Notes: generated from the letters alone by a model not told the origin. 8,681 bases of DNA from Actinomycetes bacterium (GCA_021784205.1 JAJXTB010000106.1:1-8681); one strand, 5' to 3'. Counted from the first letter of the stretch, positions 1-7,178 are shown. Translations and numbers: made by a program.

Positions 1-1
1 G

Positions 2-442
2 GAGCGCTTGGGGTGGAACGTGAGGGTGCTGCTTCGGCTGACGGATCACCTGTACGTAGTCCAGAGTGAGACGGGGGGCCGGACCGTACGGTGCGACTGC
101 GGGCACGACTTTGGCGACTACCGCGTGAACTGGAAGCTCGCTACGAGCGTCAGGGTGCGGCGGACCTCGGAGGACTTCGAAGAGGTCTACACCCCGGCCT
201 ATTCGGCACCAGAGCCGGGCTGGATGACGGTGCGGGAGTACTACTGCCCAGGTTGCGCCGCGCAATTGGCGGTGGAAGTGGTTCCCCCGGGCTATCCGCC
301 CGTGTTCGACATGCTGCCCGATATTGACAGTTTTTATCGTGATTTCCTGGGCTCGCCCCTCGATGACGAAAGCCCCGAGTGGTTTCAAGACCGGACTAAC
401 CAACTTACTGAAAAATGGATGAAGGAGACTCAGAATGTCTGA
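2..442 (+). CDS. acxC: Acetone/acetophenone carboxylase gamma subunit, 5' partial
   Basis: This is the small zinc-binding gamma subunit of an ATP-dependent ketone carboxylase, which joins ketone and bicarbonate to form a 3-oxoacid in the cytoplasm. The frame is open to the window edge. A TTG at base 8 could serve as a start, but the Glu-Arg codons before it and the visible ~146 residues against roughly 165-170 for the family suggest the true start lies upstream. Counting from the TTG, a CxCGHD motif (Cys29, Cys31, His33) and a CPxC pair (Cys80, Cys83) form a probable zinc site. Family-type segments NWKL (41-44), REYYCP (76-81) and PDIDSFY (about 104-110) are clear. The TGA overlaps the next gene by 8 nt, which implies translational coupling. 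Gamma precedes beta here, whereas the Xanthobacter operon runs beta, alpha, gamma. The family call is strong; acetone as substrate is inferred. Confidence 0.88.
   Translation, partial: ERLGWNVRVLLRLTDHLYVVQSETGGRTVRCDCGHDFGDYRVNWKLATSVRVRRTSEDFEEVYTPAYSAPEPGWMTVREYYCPGCAAQLAVEVVPPGYPPVFDMLPDIDSFYRDFLGSPLDDESPEWFQDRTNQLTEKWMKETQNV
422..427 (+). promoter_or_regulatory. Ribosome binding site of the beta subunit gene
   Basis: AAGGAG lies 7 nt before the ATG at 435, inside the last codons of the gamma gene. This strong Shine-Dalgarno sequence fixes the beta-subunit start and supports coupled translation across the 8-nt overlap. Confidence 0.8.
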
Positions 443-2594
443 GACAAGCGGCGACCTAATTATCGCCATTGACGCTGGTGGCACGATGACCGACTGCGTC
501 ATTGTCAGCGACGACGGGACATTTACCGTCGGCAAGTCACTCACCGACCGCGAGAACGAGCCACGCAGTTACCTCGAATCGGTGGGGGACGCCGCGGGAT
601 ATCTGGGACTGAACTCGCGCGACGTCCACGAGCGAGCAATCGTGAGTATCTACACCGGTACGGGGATCCTCAACACGGTGCTGACCAGGACCGGATCGCG
701 TGTCGGGCTTATCGTGACACGCGGCTTCGAGGACATCTTGACGACCGAAGGCTGCTTGACGTGGTTGGGCGAACCCCAAGAGCACATCCTTCATCAGCAG
801 CTGAGACGCCACACGGCACGACTCGTCGACCCGGACATGGTGCTCGGGGTGAGCGAGCGAGTAGCGGGCGGCAACATCTTCCCGACCCGCAGCCCAGAGC
901 CCGGAGAGGTCGTCATTCCCCTCAATCACGACGAAGTCGTCGCAGCGGCGGAGCGGTTGATCGACGGAGGCGCGGAGGTCATTGGGATTCTCTTTCTCAA
1001 CTGTTTCGTGAACCCGGCGCACGAGCAGGAGGCCAAGCGGATCGTCGACGAGGTCATTGCCCGACGTGGGAGCACCGCGACCGTCGTGATCTCCTCGGAC
1101 GTGGCTCCGGTGATCAAGGAGAACAACCGGGCCAAGAGTCTGCTGTTCCAGGCTTACGCGGCTGAGAAGACGCGCACCCAGCTGCGGGGCATCGGCGAGG
1201 CGGCGGCCTCCGACGGCTACCGCGGTCGCATGCAGACGCTTCTGTCCTATGGCGGAGCAGTCGACCTCGAGTATCCGCGCCTGTACGAAACGGTGATCTC
1301 GGGTCCGATCGGTGGCCTCACGGGGGCGCAGGTGATTGGAAAGACCCTCGGTCTGCAGAACGTCGTGACGGCTGACATGGGCGGAACCAGCTTCGACGTG
1401 GGCATTCTGGTGGACAACATCATCCAGGTGCGCAGGTCCGCGGACTTCGCCAAGCACCGTCTCGCCACCGCAATGGTCTCCCTGGACTCGATCGGCGCCG
1501 GCGCCGGCTCGGTCGTGAGCGTCGATGAGTACAAGCGGGTTCACCTCGGCCCCGAGAGTGCGGGCTACAAGATTGGTGTGTGCTACGAGTACCCACAGTT
1601 GACGCTCACCGACATCAACGTGGCACTTGGCTACGTCGATCCGGATTATTTCCTGGGCGGCAAGATCAAGCTGAACCGGGACCGCGCACTCGAGGAACTC
1701 GAGAAGCGCGTGGCGATCCCGCTCGGTCTGGACGTCTTCTCAGCGGGGGCCGGGGTCATCGATGTGGCCCACCACCAGATGCGCGACATGCTCCGCACGA
1801 TGTTGCTGTCCAAGGGCTACAACGCGGCGAACTTCACGGCGTTGTGCTACGGCGGCGCCGGACCAGTGCACATGTGGGGCTACACCGAAGGCCTCGGGCT
1901 GGCCGGTGTCATCACGGTCCCGTGGGCCGCGGGCTTCTCGGCCTACGGCGCAGCCTGTGCCGAGTCCTTCCACCGCTACGAGACGAGCTGCAGCGTGTCG
2001 CTGCCGCGCGGGATGAACGACGAGGCGAAGGTCACTGCCGGCCGCGAGATCGAGGACGCGTGGCGCAGTCTGGAGCAGCGCGCCCTCGCTGAGCTCGCCG
2101 CCACCAACGTGGAGCCCGAGGACGTGATCTTCCGCTACGGGGTCTACGCCCGCTACCTAGGGCAGTTGGAGAGTTTCGATACGCCGCTCAACTTCGCGAC
2201 GATGGAGACTGCGGCGGACGTCGATCGGCTCATTATGGCCTTTGAGAACGTCTACACCGAGATCTACCCGGTTGGTGCGCGCTTCCCCGAGGGCGGCTAC
2301 GCGGTGACCGAGGTCTATCTCCACGCCGTGGTACCGCGGCGTCAGCCGAGCCTCGACCGGCGTCCGTTGGCGGCGGAGCGGCCGAGCCCGTCGGCCCACG
2401 TCGGGGTGCGTGACGTGTTCCACGACGGACAGTTGCGCTCCTTTGACATCTGGCAGATGGAGGGGTTGAAGCCGGGCAACGTGGTCCAGGGACCGTGCGT
2501 GATTCAAGACCCGATGACCACGGTCGTGACGCCTCCCGGATACGAGATCGCCTTTGACGAGTGGGGAGTGCTGCATCACAGGTCGGCGTCGTAG
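435..2594 (+). CDS. acxA: Ketone (acetone/acetophenone-type) carboxylase beta subunit, HyuA family
   Basis: This is the ATP-binding subunit of a ketone carboxylase of the hydantoinase A/acetone carboxylase beta family. In the known enzymes it supplies phosphoryl transfer while the HyuB-like alpha subunit carries the carboxylation site. The protein is 719 aa, close to the ~717 aa of Xanthobacter AcxA. An actin-like phosphate-1 motif DAGGTMTD lies at 13-20. The second phosphate motif DMGGTSFD is at 314-321, followed by GAGAGS at 354-359. The family signature YGGAGPVH is at 472-479, then a conserved PWAAGFSAYG stretch. The C-terminal RPGN-like region (LKPGN) and PxxI segment are typical. The start is the ATG with the AAGGAG site. 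No frameshift or missing motif is seen. The gene lies between gamma and an acyl-CoA synthetase, so the product acid is probably activated at once. N-methylhydantoinase or oxoprolinase relatives are an alternative but lack a gamma subunit. Confidence 0.9.
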   Translation: MSETSGDLIIAIDAGGTMTDCVIVSDDGTFTVGKSLTDRENEPRSYLESVGDAAGYLGLNSRDVHERAIVSIYTGTGILNTVLTRTGSRVGLIVTRGFEDILTTEGCLTWLGEPQEHILHQQLRRHTARLVDPDMVLGVSERVAGGNIFPTRSPEPGEVVIPLNHDEVVAAAERLIDGGAEVIGILFLNCFVNPAHEQEAKRIVDEVIARRGSTATVVISSDVAPVIKENNRAKSLLFQAYAAEKTRTQLRGIGEAAASDGYRGRMQTLLSYGGAVDLEYPRLYETVISGPIGGLTGAQVIGKTLGLQNVVTADMGGTSFDVGILVDNIIQVRRSADFAKHRLATAMVSLDSIGAGAGSVVSVDEYKRVHLGPESAGYKIGVCYEYPQLTLTDINVALGYVDPDYFLGGKIKLNRDRALEELEKRVAIPLGLDVFSAGAGVIDVAHHQMRDMLRTMLLSKGYNAANFTALCYGGAGPVHMWGYTEGLGLAGVITVPWAAGFSAYGAACAESFHRYETSCSVSLPRGMNDEAKVTAGREIEDAWRSLEQRALAELAATNVEPEDVIFRYGVYARYLGQLESFDTPLNFATMETAADVDRLIMAFENVYTEIYPVGARFPEGGYAVTEVYLHAVVPRRQPSLDRRPLAAERPSPSAHVGVRDVFHDGQLRSFDIWQMEGLKPGNVVQGPCVIQDPMTTVVTPPGYEIAFDEWGVLHHRSAS

Positions 2595-2650
2595 TCGCCT
2601 AACTGGTGCTAGCCCGGATGCAGTGAACAACCCGGATCCATGGAGAACGA

Positions 2651-2658
2651 AAAGGTGG
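2651..2658 (+). promoter_or_regulatory. Ribosome binding site of the acyl-CoA synthetase gene
   Basis: AAAGGTGG precedes the ATG at 2663, with the AAAGG core 7 nt away. The 68-nt gap between the beta gene and the ligase contains no terminator-like hairpin, so the two are probably co-transcribed. Confidence 0.6.
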
Positions 2659-2662
2659 TTGT

Positions 2663-4645
2663 ATGGCGAGTGGAGAGGTGATTTGGGAACCGACGGTCGA
2701 ACAGATCGAGAGTTCACGGCTGTACGCGGTGATGCGTCGAGCCGGCCTGAGCGACTACGAGGATTTCTACCGTTGGAGCGTGGACAAGCCGAGTCAGTTC
2801 TGGGAGGCGACGCTCGCCGACCTCGGCATTGAGTGGTTCCGACCCTACGACCGCTTCGTCGACCTTGCCGACGGTCCCCAGTGGCCTCAGTGGTTTGTGG
2901 GCGGCGAGCTCAATCTCGCCCACAACGCCCTGACGCGCCACGCGGCGGGACCGCTCCGCAAGGAGACGGCGCTCATCTGGGAAGGTGACGGGGGCGAGTC
3001 GGTCGCGCTGACGTGGGAGCAACTCGAAAGCGAGACCCAACACTTGACGACGCTGCTGGCGGAGTTAGGCATAGGAGTCGGTGATCGCGTGGGGATATTC
3101 CTGCCGATGATTCCCGAAGGCGCGATGGCGATTCTCGCGGTGGCCCGGCTCGGCGCGATTATTGTGCCGCTCTTCTCCGGTTACGGGCCAGAAGCGGTGG
3201 CGAGTCGTCTGAGTGATTGCGGAGCGCGCCTGTTGATCACCGCCGACGGTTTTATGCGTCGGGGCAAAGTGGTGCCGATGAAGGCGGTGGCTGACGAAGC
3301 CGTATCCCAATGCGCCAACGTCACCACGGTGGTCATGGTGCCGCACCTGGGCATCGAGGCGAATCGTGAACCAGGACGCGACGTCGTTTGGAGCGCCACG
3401 GGCGCGAGCGCGGACGCGCAGGCCCCGATGGCGTCGCTGGATCCGAATACCCCATTCATGCTGGCGTACACGTCGGGCAGCTCGGGCAAGGCCAAGGCGA
3501 CGGTGCACGTCCACGGTGGTTTCCCCTTGAAGATGACCCAGGACTTCACGCAGCTGTTCGACCTGAGGGAACGCGACGTCCTGATGTGGACGACCGACCT
3601 CGGCTGGTTGGTGGGACCAGGTGTCGTCGTGGCCGGGTTGACCGCAGGGGCGACGATCGTCATGTACTCGGGCGCCCCGGACTTTCCTGATGCCGGGCGA
3701 CTCTGGCGAATGGTCGAGACCTACGGCGTGACGCATTTGGGTTTAGCGCCGACGTTGGTCCGCCAACTGCGCGCCGTGGGACACCTTGAGGTGGCCAAGT
3801 CCGATCTCTCAAGCCTGCGGATGCTTCCCTCAACGGGCGAGCCGTGGGACGAGGATTCGTATCGCTGGTACTTCGAGAACGTCGGTCACGGCCGAGCGCC
3901 GATCAGTAACTATTCGGGAGGAACCGAAATCGGCGGGGGCATACTGGGGTGCGTACCCGTTCGTCCGATCAAAGTGGCGGGCTTCAACACCGCGGTACCC
4001 GGCGTCGCGGCGGACGTGCTCGACGGTGCGGGCGCACCGGTCGTCGGCGCATTCGGCGAATTGGCCATCATGAAGCCCTTCGTCGGCATGACCCAGGGAT
4101 TCTGGGGGGAGCGTGAGCGATACCTCGACGCGTACTGGCGCAAGTTCCCCGACGTGTGGGTCCAGGGTGACTCGGCGAAGCGCGACGATGACAATCACTG
4201 GTATTTGGTCGGACGCACGGACGACACGATCAAGGTCGCGGGCAAGCGAATCGGCCCCGCGGAGATCGAGGCCGTTGCGATTCAGAACCGCGCCGTCGCT
4301 CAAGCGGCGGTGATCGGGGTACCGCACAAGATCAAGGGTTCGGCGATCGTCGTCTTTGTCACCGAACGAATCGGAGATTCGTCGCCGGATGATCTCCCCG
4401 GTGAGGTCTCGGCCGCCGTTACCAAAGCGCTTGGCAAGTCGCTCGCGCCCCAGGCCGTTTACGTCGTGGACGATCTACCGCACACGCGAAACGGCAAGAT
4501 TCTGCGGCGACTCATCCGATCGGCCTACTTAGGCGAGGCGAGCGGAGACACGTCGAGCCTGGAGAACCCCGACGCGTTGGGGCGTATCACCGAAATTGGT
4601 CACGACAACGAGTACGAGAAGACGGGTGAAGCGCGGCGAACGTGA
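2663..4645 (+). CDS. AMP-forming acyl-CoA synthetase, probably a 3-oxoacid (acetoacetate-type) CoA ligase
   Basis: A cytoplasmic ANL-superfamily ligase: acid + ATP + CoA gives acyl-CoA + AMP + PPi. The length, 660 aa, matches acetyl-CoA synthetases. An ACAS_N-like segment occupies about residues 30-95 (DFYRWSV and following). The P-loop is YTSGSSGKAKATVH (269-282). GEP is at 392-394 and the A5 motif YSGGTEIGG at 417-425. A7 includes Asp503 and GRTDD (517-521), the hinge region runs through KVAGKRIG, and the catalytic Lys612 lies in TRNGK. Two oddities stand out. The usual P-loop KPKG is KAKA, and the Trp-Trp before Gln-Thr-Glu in acetyl-CoA synthetase is Ser418-Gly419. That Trp caps the acetate pocket, so a larger acid is expected. 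Position after the carboxylase genes points to acetoacetate or another 3-oxoacid, like the benzoylacetate-CoA ligase beside acetophenone carboxylase. It is not the classical AacS type, because its C-terminus is TRNGK-ILRR as in Acs. The substrate is inference. Confidence 0.85.
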   Translation: MASGEVIWEPTVEQIESSRLYAVMRRAGLSDYEDFYRWSVDKPSQFWEATLADLGIEWFRPYDRFVDLADGPQWPQWFVGGELNLAHNALTRHAAGPLRKETALIWEGDGGESVALTWEQLESETQHLTTLLAELGIGVGDRVGIFLPMIPEGAMAILAVARLGAIIVPLFSGYGPEAVASRLSDCGARLLITADGFMRRGKVVPMKAVADEAVSQCANVTTVVMVPHLGIEANREPGRDVVWSATGASADAQAPMASLDPNTPFMLAYTSGSSGKAKATVHVHGGFPLKMTQDFTQLFDLRERDVLMWTTDLGWLVGPGVVVAGLTAGATIVMYSGAPDFPDAGRLWRMVETYGVTHLGLAPTLVRQLRAVGHLEVAKSDLSSLRMLPSTGEPWDEDSYRWYFENVGHGRAPISNYSGGTEIGGGILGCVPVRPIKVAGFNTAVPGVAADVLDGAGAPVVGAFGELAIMKPFVGMTQGFWGERERYLDAYWRKFPDVWVQGDSAKRDDDNHWYLVGRTDDTIKVAGKRIGPAEIEAVAIQNRAVAQAAVIGVPHKIKGSAIVVFVTERIGDSSPDDLPGEVSAAVTKALGKSLAPQAVYVVDDLPHTRNGKILRRLIRSAYLGEASGDTSSLENPDALGRITEIGHDNEYEKTGEARRT

Positions 4646-4710
4646 CGACACGGTTCGAGGTTGATGCCCGACCGTTGGTTGGACCGCGCCGCTCGCGAAT
4701 TGCGCGGGGT

Positions 4711-4743
4711 AACGTGACGATCGAGCCCCTCGATCGCCACGTT
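4711..4743 (-). terminator. Hairpin between convergent genes, likely terminator
   Basis: Two 15-nt arms (4711-4725 and 4729-4743) enclose a CCC loop. They are perfectly complementary except at one position. In minus-strand RNA that position is a U-G wobble; in plus-strand RNA it is an A-C mismatch. The hairpin starts 1 nt after the regulator's stop codon and 65 nt after the ligase stop. There is no real T-tract on either side, so intrinsic termination is probable but not classical. Confidence 0.55.
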
Positions 4744-4744
4744 C

Positions 4745-6508
4745 TCACGTGATGCCGTACACCTCGATTTTGCGGTAGAGCGTCGATCTCGACACCCCGA
4801 GCTCTGCCGCCGCATCGCTCTTGTTGCCACCGCACTTCGCCAACGCTCGAAGGATTGCCTCGCATTCGGCACGCTCGATGGCGGTAAGGCGCATGCGGCG
4901 GTCACTGACGTTGTAGCTGAGTGGAAGGTCCTCGGGAAGGACCACCCCCCTGCTGCGCTTGGTCAAGATTCCGGCGAGCAGTCCATCGAGTTCTCGCAGA
5001 TTGCCGGGCCAGGCCGAGCGGCCGAGTAGGTCAGTCGCCTCGGCCGAGACACGAATCGTCCGCAGGTCGACTCCCTGACGTTTCATCATGGCGTCCATCA
5101 GGTCGGGAAGGTCCTCGATGCGATGGCGAAGCGGCGGCACGTTGATCACCAGTGGGAACTGGTCGACGAGCACCCGCGGCGCGTCGGCGTGCCACGACTC
5201 GCCCGCGGTCACACAGAGACGCACGTCGCGATGCCGTTCGCCGACGATCGCGGCGGCGGCGGCGGCGATCGCCGGGGTCAACGAGTCCACGTGGCGCACT
5301 ACAACGGTGCCACCGCCGTGGACCGCGGCCTTGAGCGCGCTGAGCCACTCGGTGAGATCCGACACCGCCAGGGCGGCGTCGACGATCTGCATCGGTCCGA
5401 ATTCGGGGTTGTGCCTCGTTCTCATCTCATGAAGTGCGGTCGCGATCGCGACCTTCCCGACGCCCGGCTCGCCCAACAGAGCGAGCGCGACGTCACTGTC
5501 AATCTGGCGTTGAACGGTGTGGCACACCTGACGCCACGGCGAGCTGTGACCGGCGAGTCCCGGTAAGCACTCGGTTGAACTCGAACCAGGTTCGCTCCGA
5601 GTGGTTCGGACCCGAGCGGGGGCTTCTTCGAACTCGATGATCGTGCCGATGACTTTGGATTCGTCGACGAGCGGGCGAAACGTCGCCCGGACGGTGATGC
5701 CCGACAGCAGGGTCAACTCGACCGAATGGGGCGATGCCCCTCGAATCTCGTGGAAGGTTTGTCGAAGCAGAATCTGATCATCGGGTCGCAAGATGGCCGC
5801 GGCCCTGGCGTTGGTGATGACCAGGTCTCCCTTGAGCAGCACGACGGGTCCCGAAAACCTTCGGATGGTCGCCCGGAACTGCTGCATGAGGACGTGATCG
5901 GCGCGCGAGGTATCGGCCGCGAGCAACTCGCGGATCGAGTGTGACGCCTCCAGCAGCATCGGAAGCGTCAGGGGAGAGACCTTGCCCGCCTTGTGGGTGA
6001 CATCGAGCACGCCCACCAGCCGACCATCCGAGGGACTGACGATAGGCACGGCCACGCACGTCAAGTTCTGCAGCACTTCGGTGAAGTGGTCGCTCCCCGC
6101 GACGCCCGCCGGCTGCTTCGTCTCGATCACGAGGCCGAGTGCGTTCGTGCCGACGACGGCTTCGCTGTAGATCGCCCCCGGGACGACGGTGGCGTCGTCC
6201 AAGCTCGCCGTCAACTTGCGATGTCCGACGCGACGATCGATGATGCAGGCGCTCGCGTCTGAGAGCAGCAAGCTCATCGACGCATCCAAAATGCTCGACT
6301 CCAAGCGTTGCAACACGGGACGCGCGGCGCGCATCAACTGCGAATCGGAGTCGTAGTCAATGAGCGGAACTTCGGGAAAGATGTCTTGGGGTACACCGCG
6401 GGCGAGTGACCGTTGCCACGACGCGTCTATCTCGGGGTTCGCGTGACTCGGGAGAACGCTGTCGACCGGGCCCTGGGTCGGAGATCGCCGGTTGCGGTGC
6501 GCGTCCAC
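4745..6508 (-). CDS. AcoR/AcxR-type GAF-AAA+-Fis transcriptional regulator with degenerate ATPase domain
   Basis: A probable effector-sensing transcriptional regulator (587 aa) of the neighbouring ketone-carboxylase operon. An AcoR-type SWQRSLARG segment (30-38) precedes a GAF domain at about 65-200, the likely ligand site. A PAS-like region follows at about 205-305. The AAA+ domain runs about 330-530, with Walker A GEPGVGKV (346-353), PPLRHRIEDLP (458-468) and WPGNLREL (500-507). A Fis-type helix-turn-helix ends the protein (about 545-587: GGNKSDAAAELGVSRSTLYRK region). Walker A ends in Val instead of Thr/Ser. The expected Walker B Asp-Glu is Arg405-His406, and the GAFTGA loop is absent: only about 20 residues separate the post-Walker-A strand from GGT. 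Hydrolysis and sigma-54 contact are therefore unlikely. The GTG start has a GAGGGG site 9 nt upstream and an in-frame TAG at 6515-6517, which rules out a longer protein. Control of the convergent operon is inferred from family and position. Confidence 0.85.
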   Translation of the reverse strand: MDAHRNRRSPTQGPVDSVLPSHANPEIDASWQRSLARGVPQDIFPEVPLIDYDSDSQLMRAARPVLQRLESSILDASMSLLLSDASACIIDRRVGHRKLTASLDDATVVPGAIYSEAVVGTNALGLVIETKQPAGVAGSDHFTEVLQNLTCVAVPIVSPSDGRLVGVLDVTHKAGKVSPLTLPMLLEASHSIRELLAADTSRADHVLMQQFRATIRRFSGPVVLLKGDLVITNARAAAILRPDDQILLRQTFHEIRGASPHSVELTLLSGITVRATFRPLVDESKVIGTIIEFEEAPARVRTTRSEPGSSSTECLPGLAGHSSPWRQVCHTVQRQIDSDVALALLGEPGVGKVAIATALHEMRTRHNPEFGPMQIVDAALAVSDLTEWLSALKAAVHGGGTVVVRHVDSLTPAIAAAAAAIVGERHRDVRLCVTAGESWHADAPRVLVDQFPLVINVPPLRHRIEDLPDLMDAMMKRQGVDLRTIRVSAEATDLLGRSAWPGNLRELDGLLAGILTKRSRGVVLPEDLPLSYNVSDRRMRLTAIERAECEAILRALAKCGGNKSDAAAELGVSRSTLYRKIEVYGIT

Positions 6509-6517
6509 TCGGGCCTA

Positions 6518-6574
6518 CCCCTCACCCGTGTGGTCGGTAGGGCGCCGAGAAGGAAACGACGTCGGCGTGAGGGG
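6518..6574 (-). promoter_or_regulatory. Regulator leader: ribosome binding site inside an inverted repeat
   Basis: On the minus strand GAGGGG (6518-6523) sits 9 nt before the GTG start. It is part of GTGAGGGG (6518-6525), which is exactly complementary to CCCCTCAC at 6567-6574 in the same transcript. The 41-nt loop holds a second small stem (6544-6548 with 6562-6566) that abuts the outer arm. The fold would mask the ribosome binding site. Alternatively the repeat is a protein-binding dyad or chance. Confidence 0.4.
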
Positions 6575-6585
6575 AGACCAGCGCG

Positions 6586-6771
6586 TTAGATGCCGCGCGC
6601 ATTCGATGCGCTTTTCCAGCGCTTCTGATGGCCCGCCACTTCCCATCGGGGCCACACCGTCGCTATCAGAGCAAATCCCGCGACAAGAATTATCGCGCAA
6701 TTCCAAGACGTTTTGCACCTTGGCCCCCCAACAACGTCCACGTGCCCATCAGTCAATCGATGAAGTTTCAT
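6586..6771 (-). CDS. Possible small single-span membrane protein (61 aa)
   Basis: This small frame starts with ATG at 6771, preceded by AAAAAGGG (6781-6788) at 9-nt spacing, a good ribosome binding site. The product would have a charged N-terminus (MKLHRLTDG) and a hydrophobic stretch of about 15 residues around positions 26-40 (AIILVAGFALIATVW), followed by a basic tail. It lies upstream of the regulator on the same strand. Against it: codon third positions are less GC-rich than in the neighbouring genes, a TATTAT hexamer overlaps the start, and no family is recognised. It may be chance. Confidence 0.2.
   Translation of the reverse strand: MKLHRLTDGHVDVVGGPRCKTSWNCAIILVAGFALIATVWPRWEVAGHQKRWKSASNARGI
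6597..6615 (+). terminator. Short hairpin followed by TTTT
   Basis: GCGCAT (6597-6602), loop TCG, ATGCGC (6606-6611), then TTTT (6612-6615). On the plus strand this has the layout of a small intrinsic terminator, although the stem is only 6 bp and the T-tract is short. No plus-strand gene ends here, so it may stop antisense transcription away from the regulator's 5' end. On the minus strand it lies in the regulator leader. Confidence 0.3.
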
Positions 6772-7065
6772 AATACCAGACCCTTTTTCCACCGGCTTCG
6801 CGTCGTTGGCGGCGACGTTGTTAGCGGTACTTCGCGGACGGACACCGCGGACGTATCTGGCTCCGTCGGTGACGGTGCGTCGTGGCTGCGTAGGAGAGAG
6901 GGCGTCGACGGTGGCCGTGGGGGCGACCGAATCGATGGATCATTCGCGTTTCTCGACGACCAGTACGGATTGGATATTCGACGCCGCCCTTATTTCGCGC
7001 GTGAACCCGATGACGTCGGTCGTTGGCGCACGGCGCGGTGCCCTCGCTGGGTGACGACGGCGAAT

Positions 7066-7091
7066 GACGAATCGTCTTACTTATCAGTAAG
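7066..7091. promoter_or_regulatory. Two abutting palindromes, TetR-operator-like
   Basis: CTTACT-TATC-AGTAAG (7076-7091) is a perfect 6-bp dyad with a 4-bp spacer. Its TTACT...AGTAA core resembles operators of TetR-family fatty-acid and acyl-CoA regulators. A second dyad, GACGA-A-TCGTC (7066-7076), shares its last base. The pair lies about 100 bp before the carboxyltransferase start codon, a plausible distance for repression or activation. No TetR gene is present in the window, so the binding protein is unknown. Confidence 0.4.
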
Positions 7092-7178
7092 CGAAGGGTG
7101 CACTGGAAATCACGAATCTGACGTGGTGCCCTGGCCGAGGTGTGCGCTGGGACCGTCAGCGTTGCGGGTGTTGCGTGC

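Noticed and set aside
537..1544. A 335-codon open frame on the minus strand inside the beta subunit gene
   Set aside because: It is antisense to a clear HyuA-family gene and its translation has no family features. It arises from the codon bias of the real gene.
2640..2681. A 13-codon mini-ORF (ATG at 2640) overlapping the ligase start
   Set aside because: It has no ribosome binding site of its own, while the ligase start has one. Such short frames are common by chance.
5250..5266. A GCG/CGG trinucleotide run in the regulator
   Set aside because: It encodes an Ala tract (residues 415-420) inside a continuous frame. It is a simple low-complexity stretch, not a mobile or array repeat.
6730..6765. 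A sigma-54-like GGGCAC...TTG pattern on the minus strand upstream of the regulator
   Set aside because: The spacing between the two halves is 7 rather than 5 nt, and the regulator itself lacks the sigma-54 contact loop.
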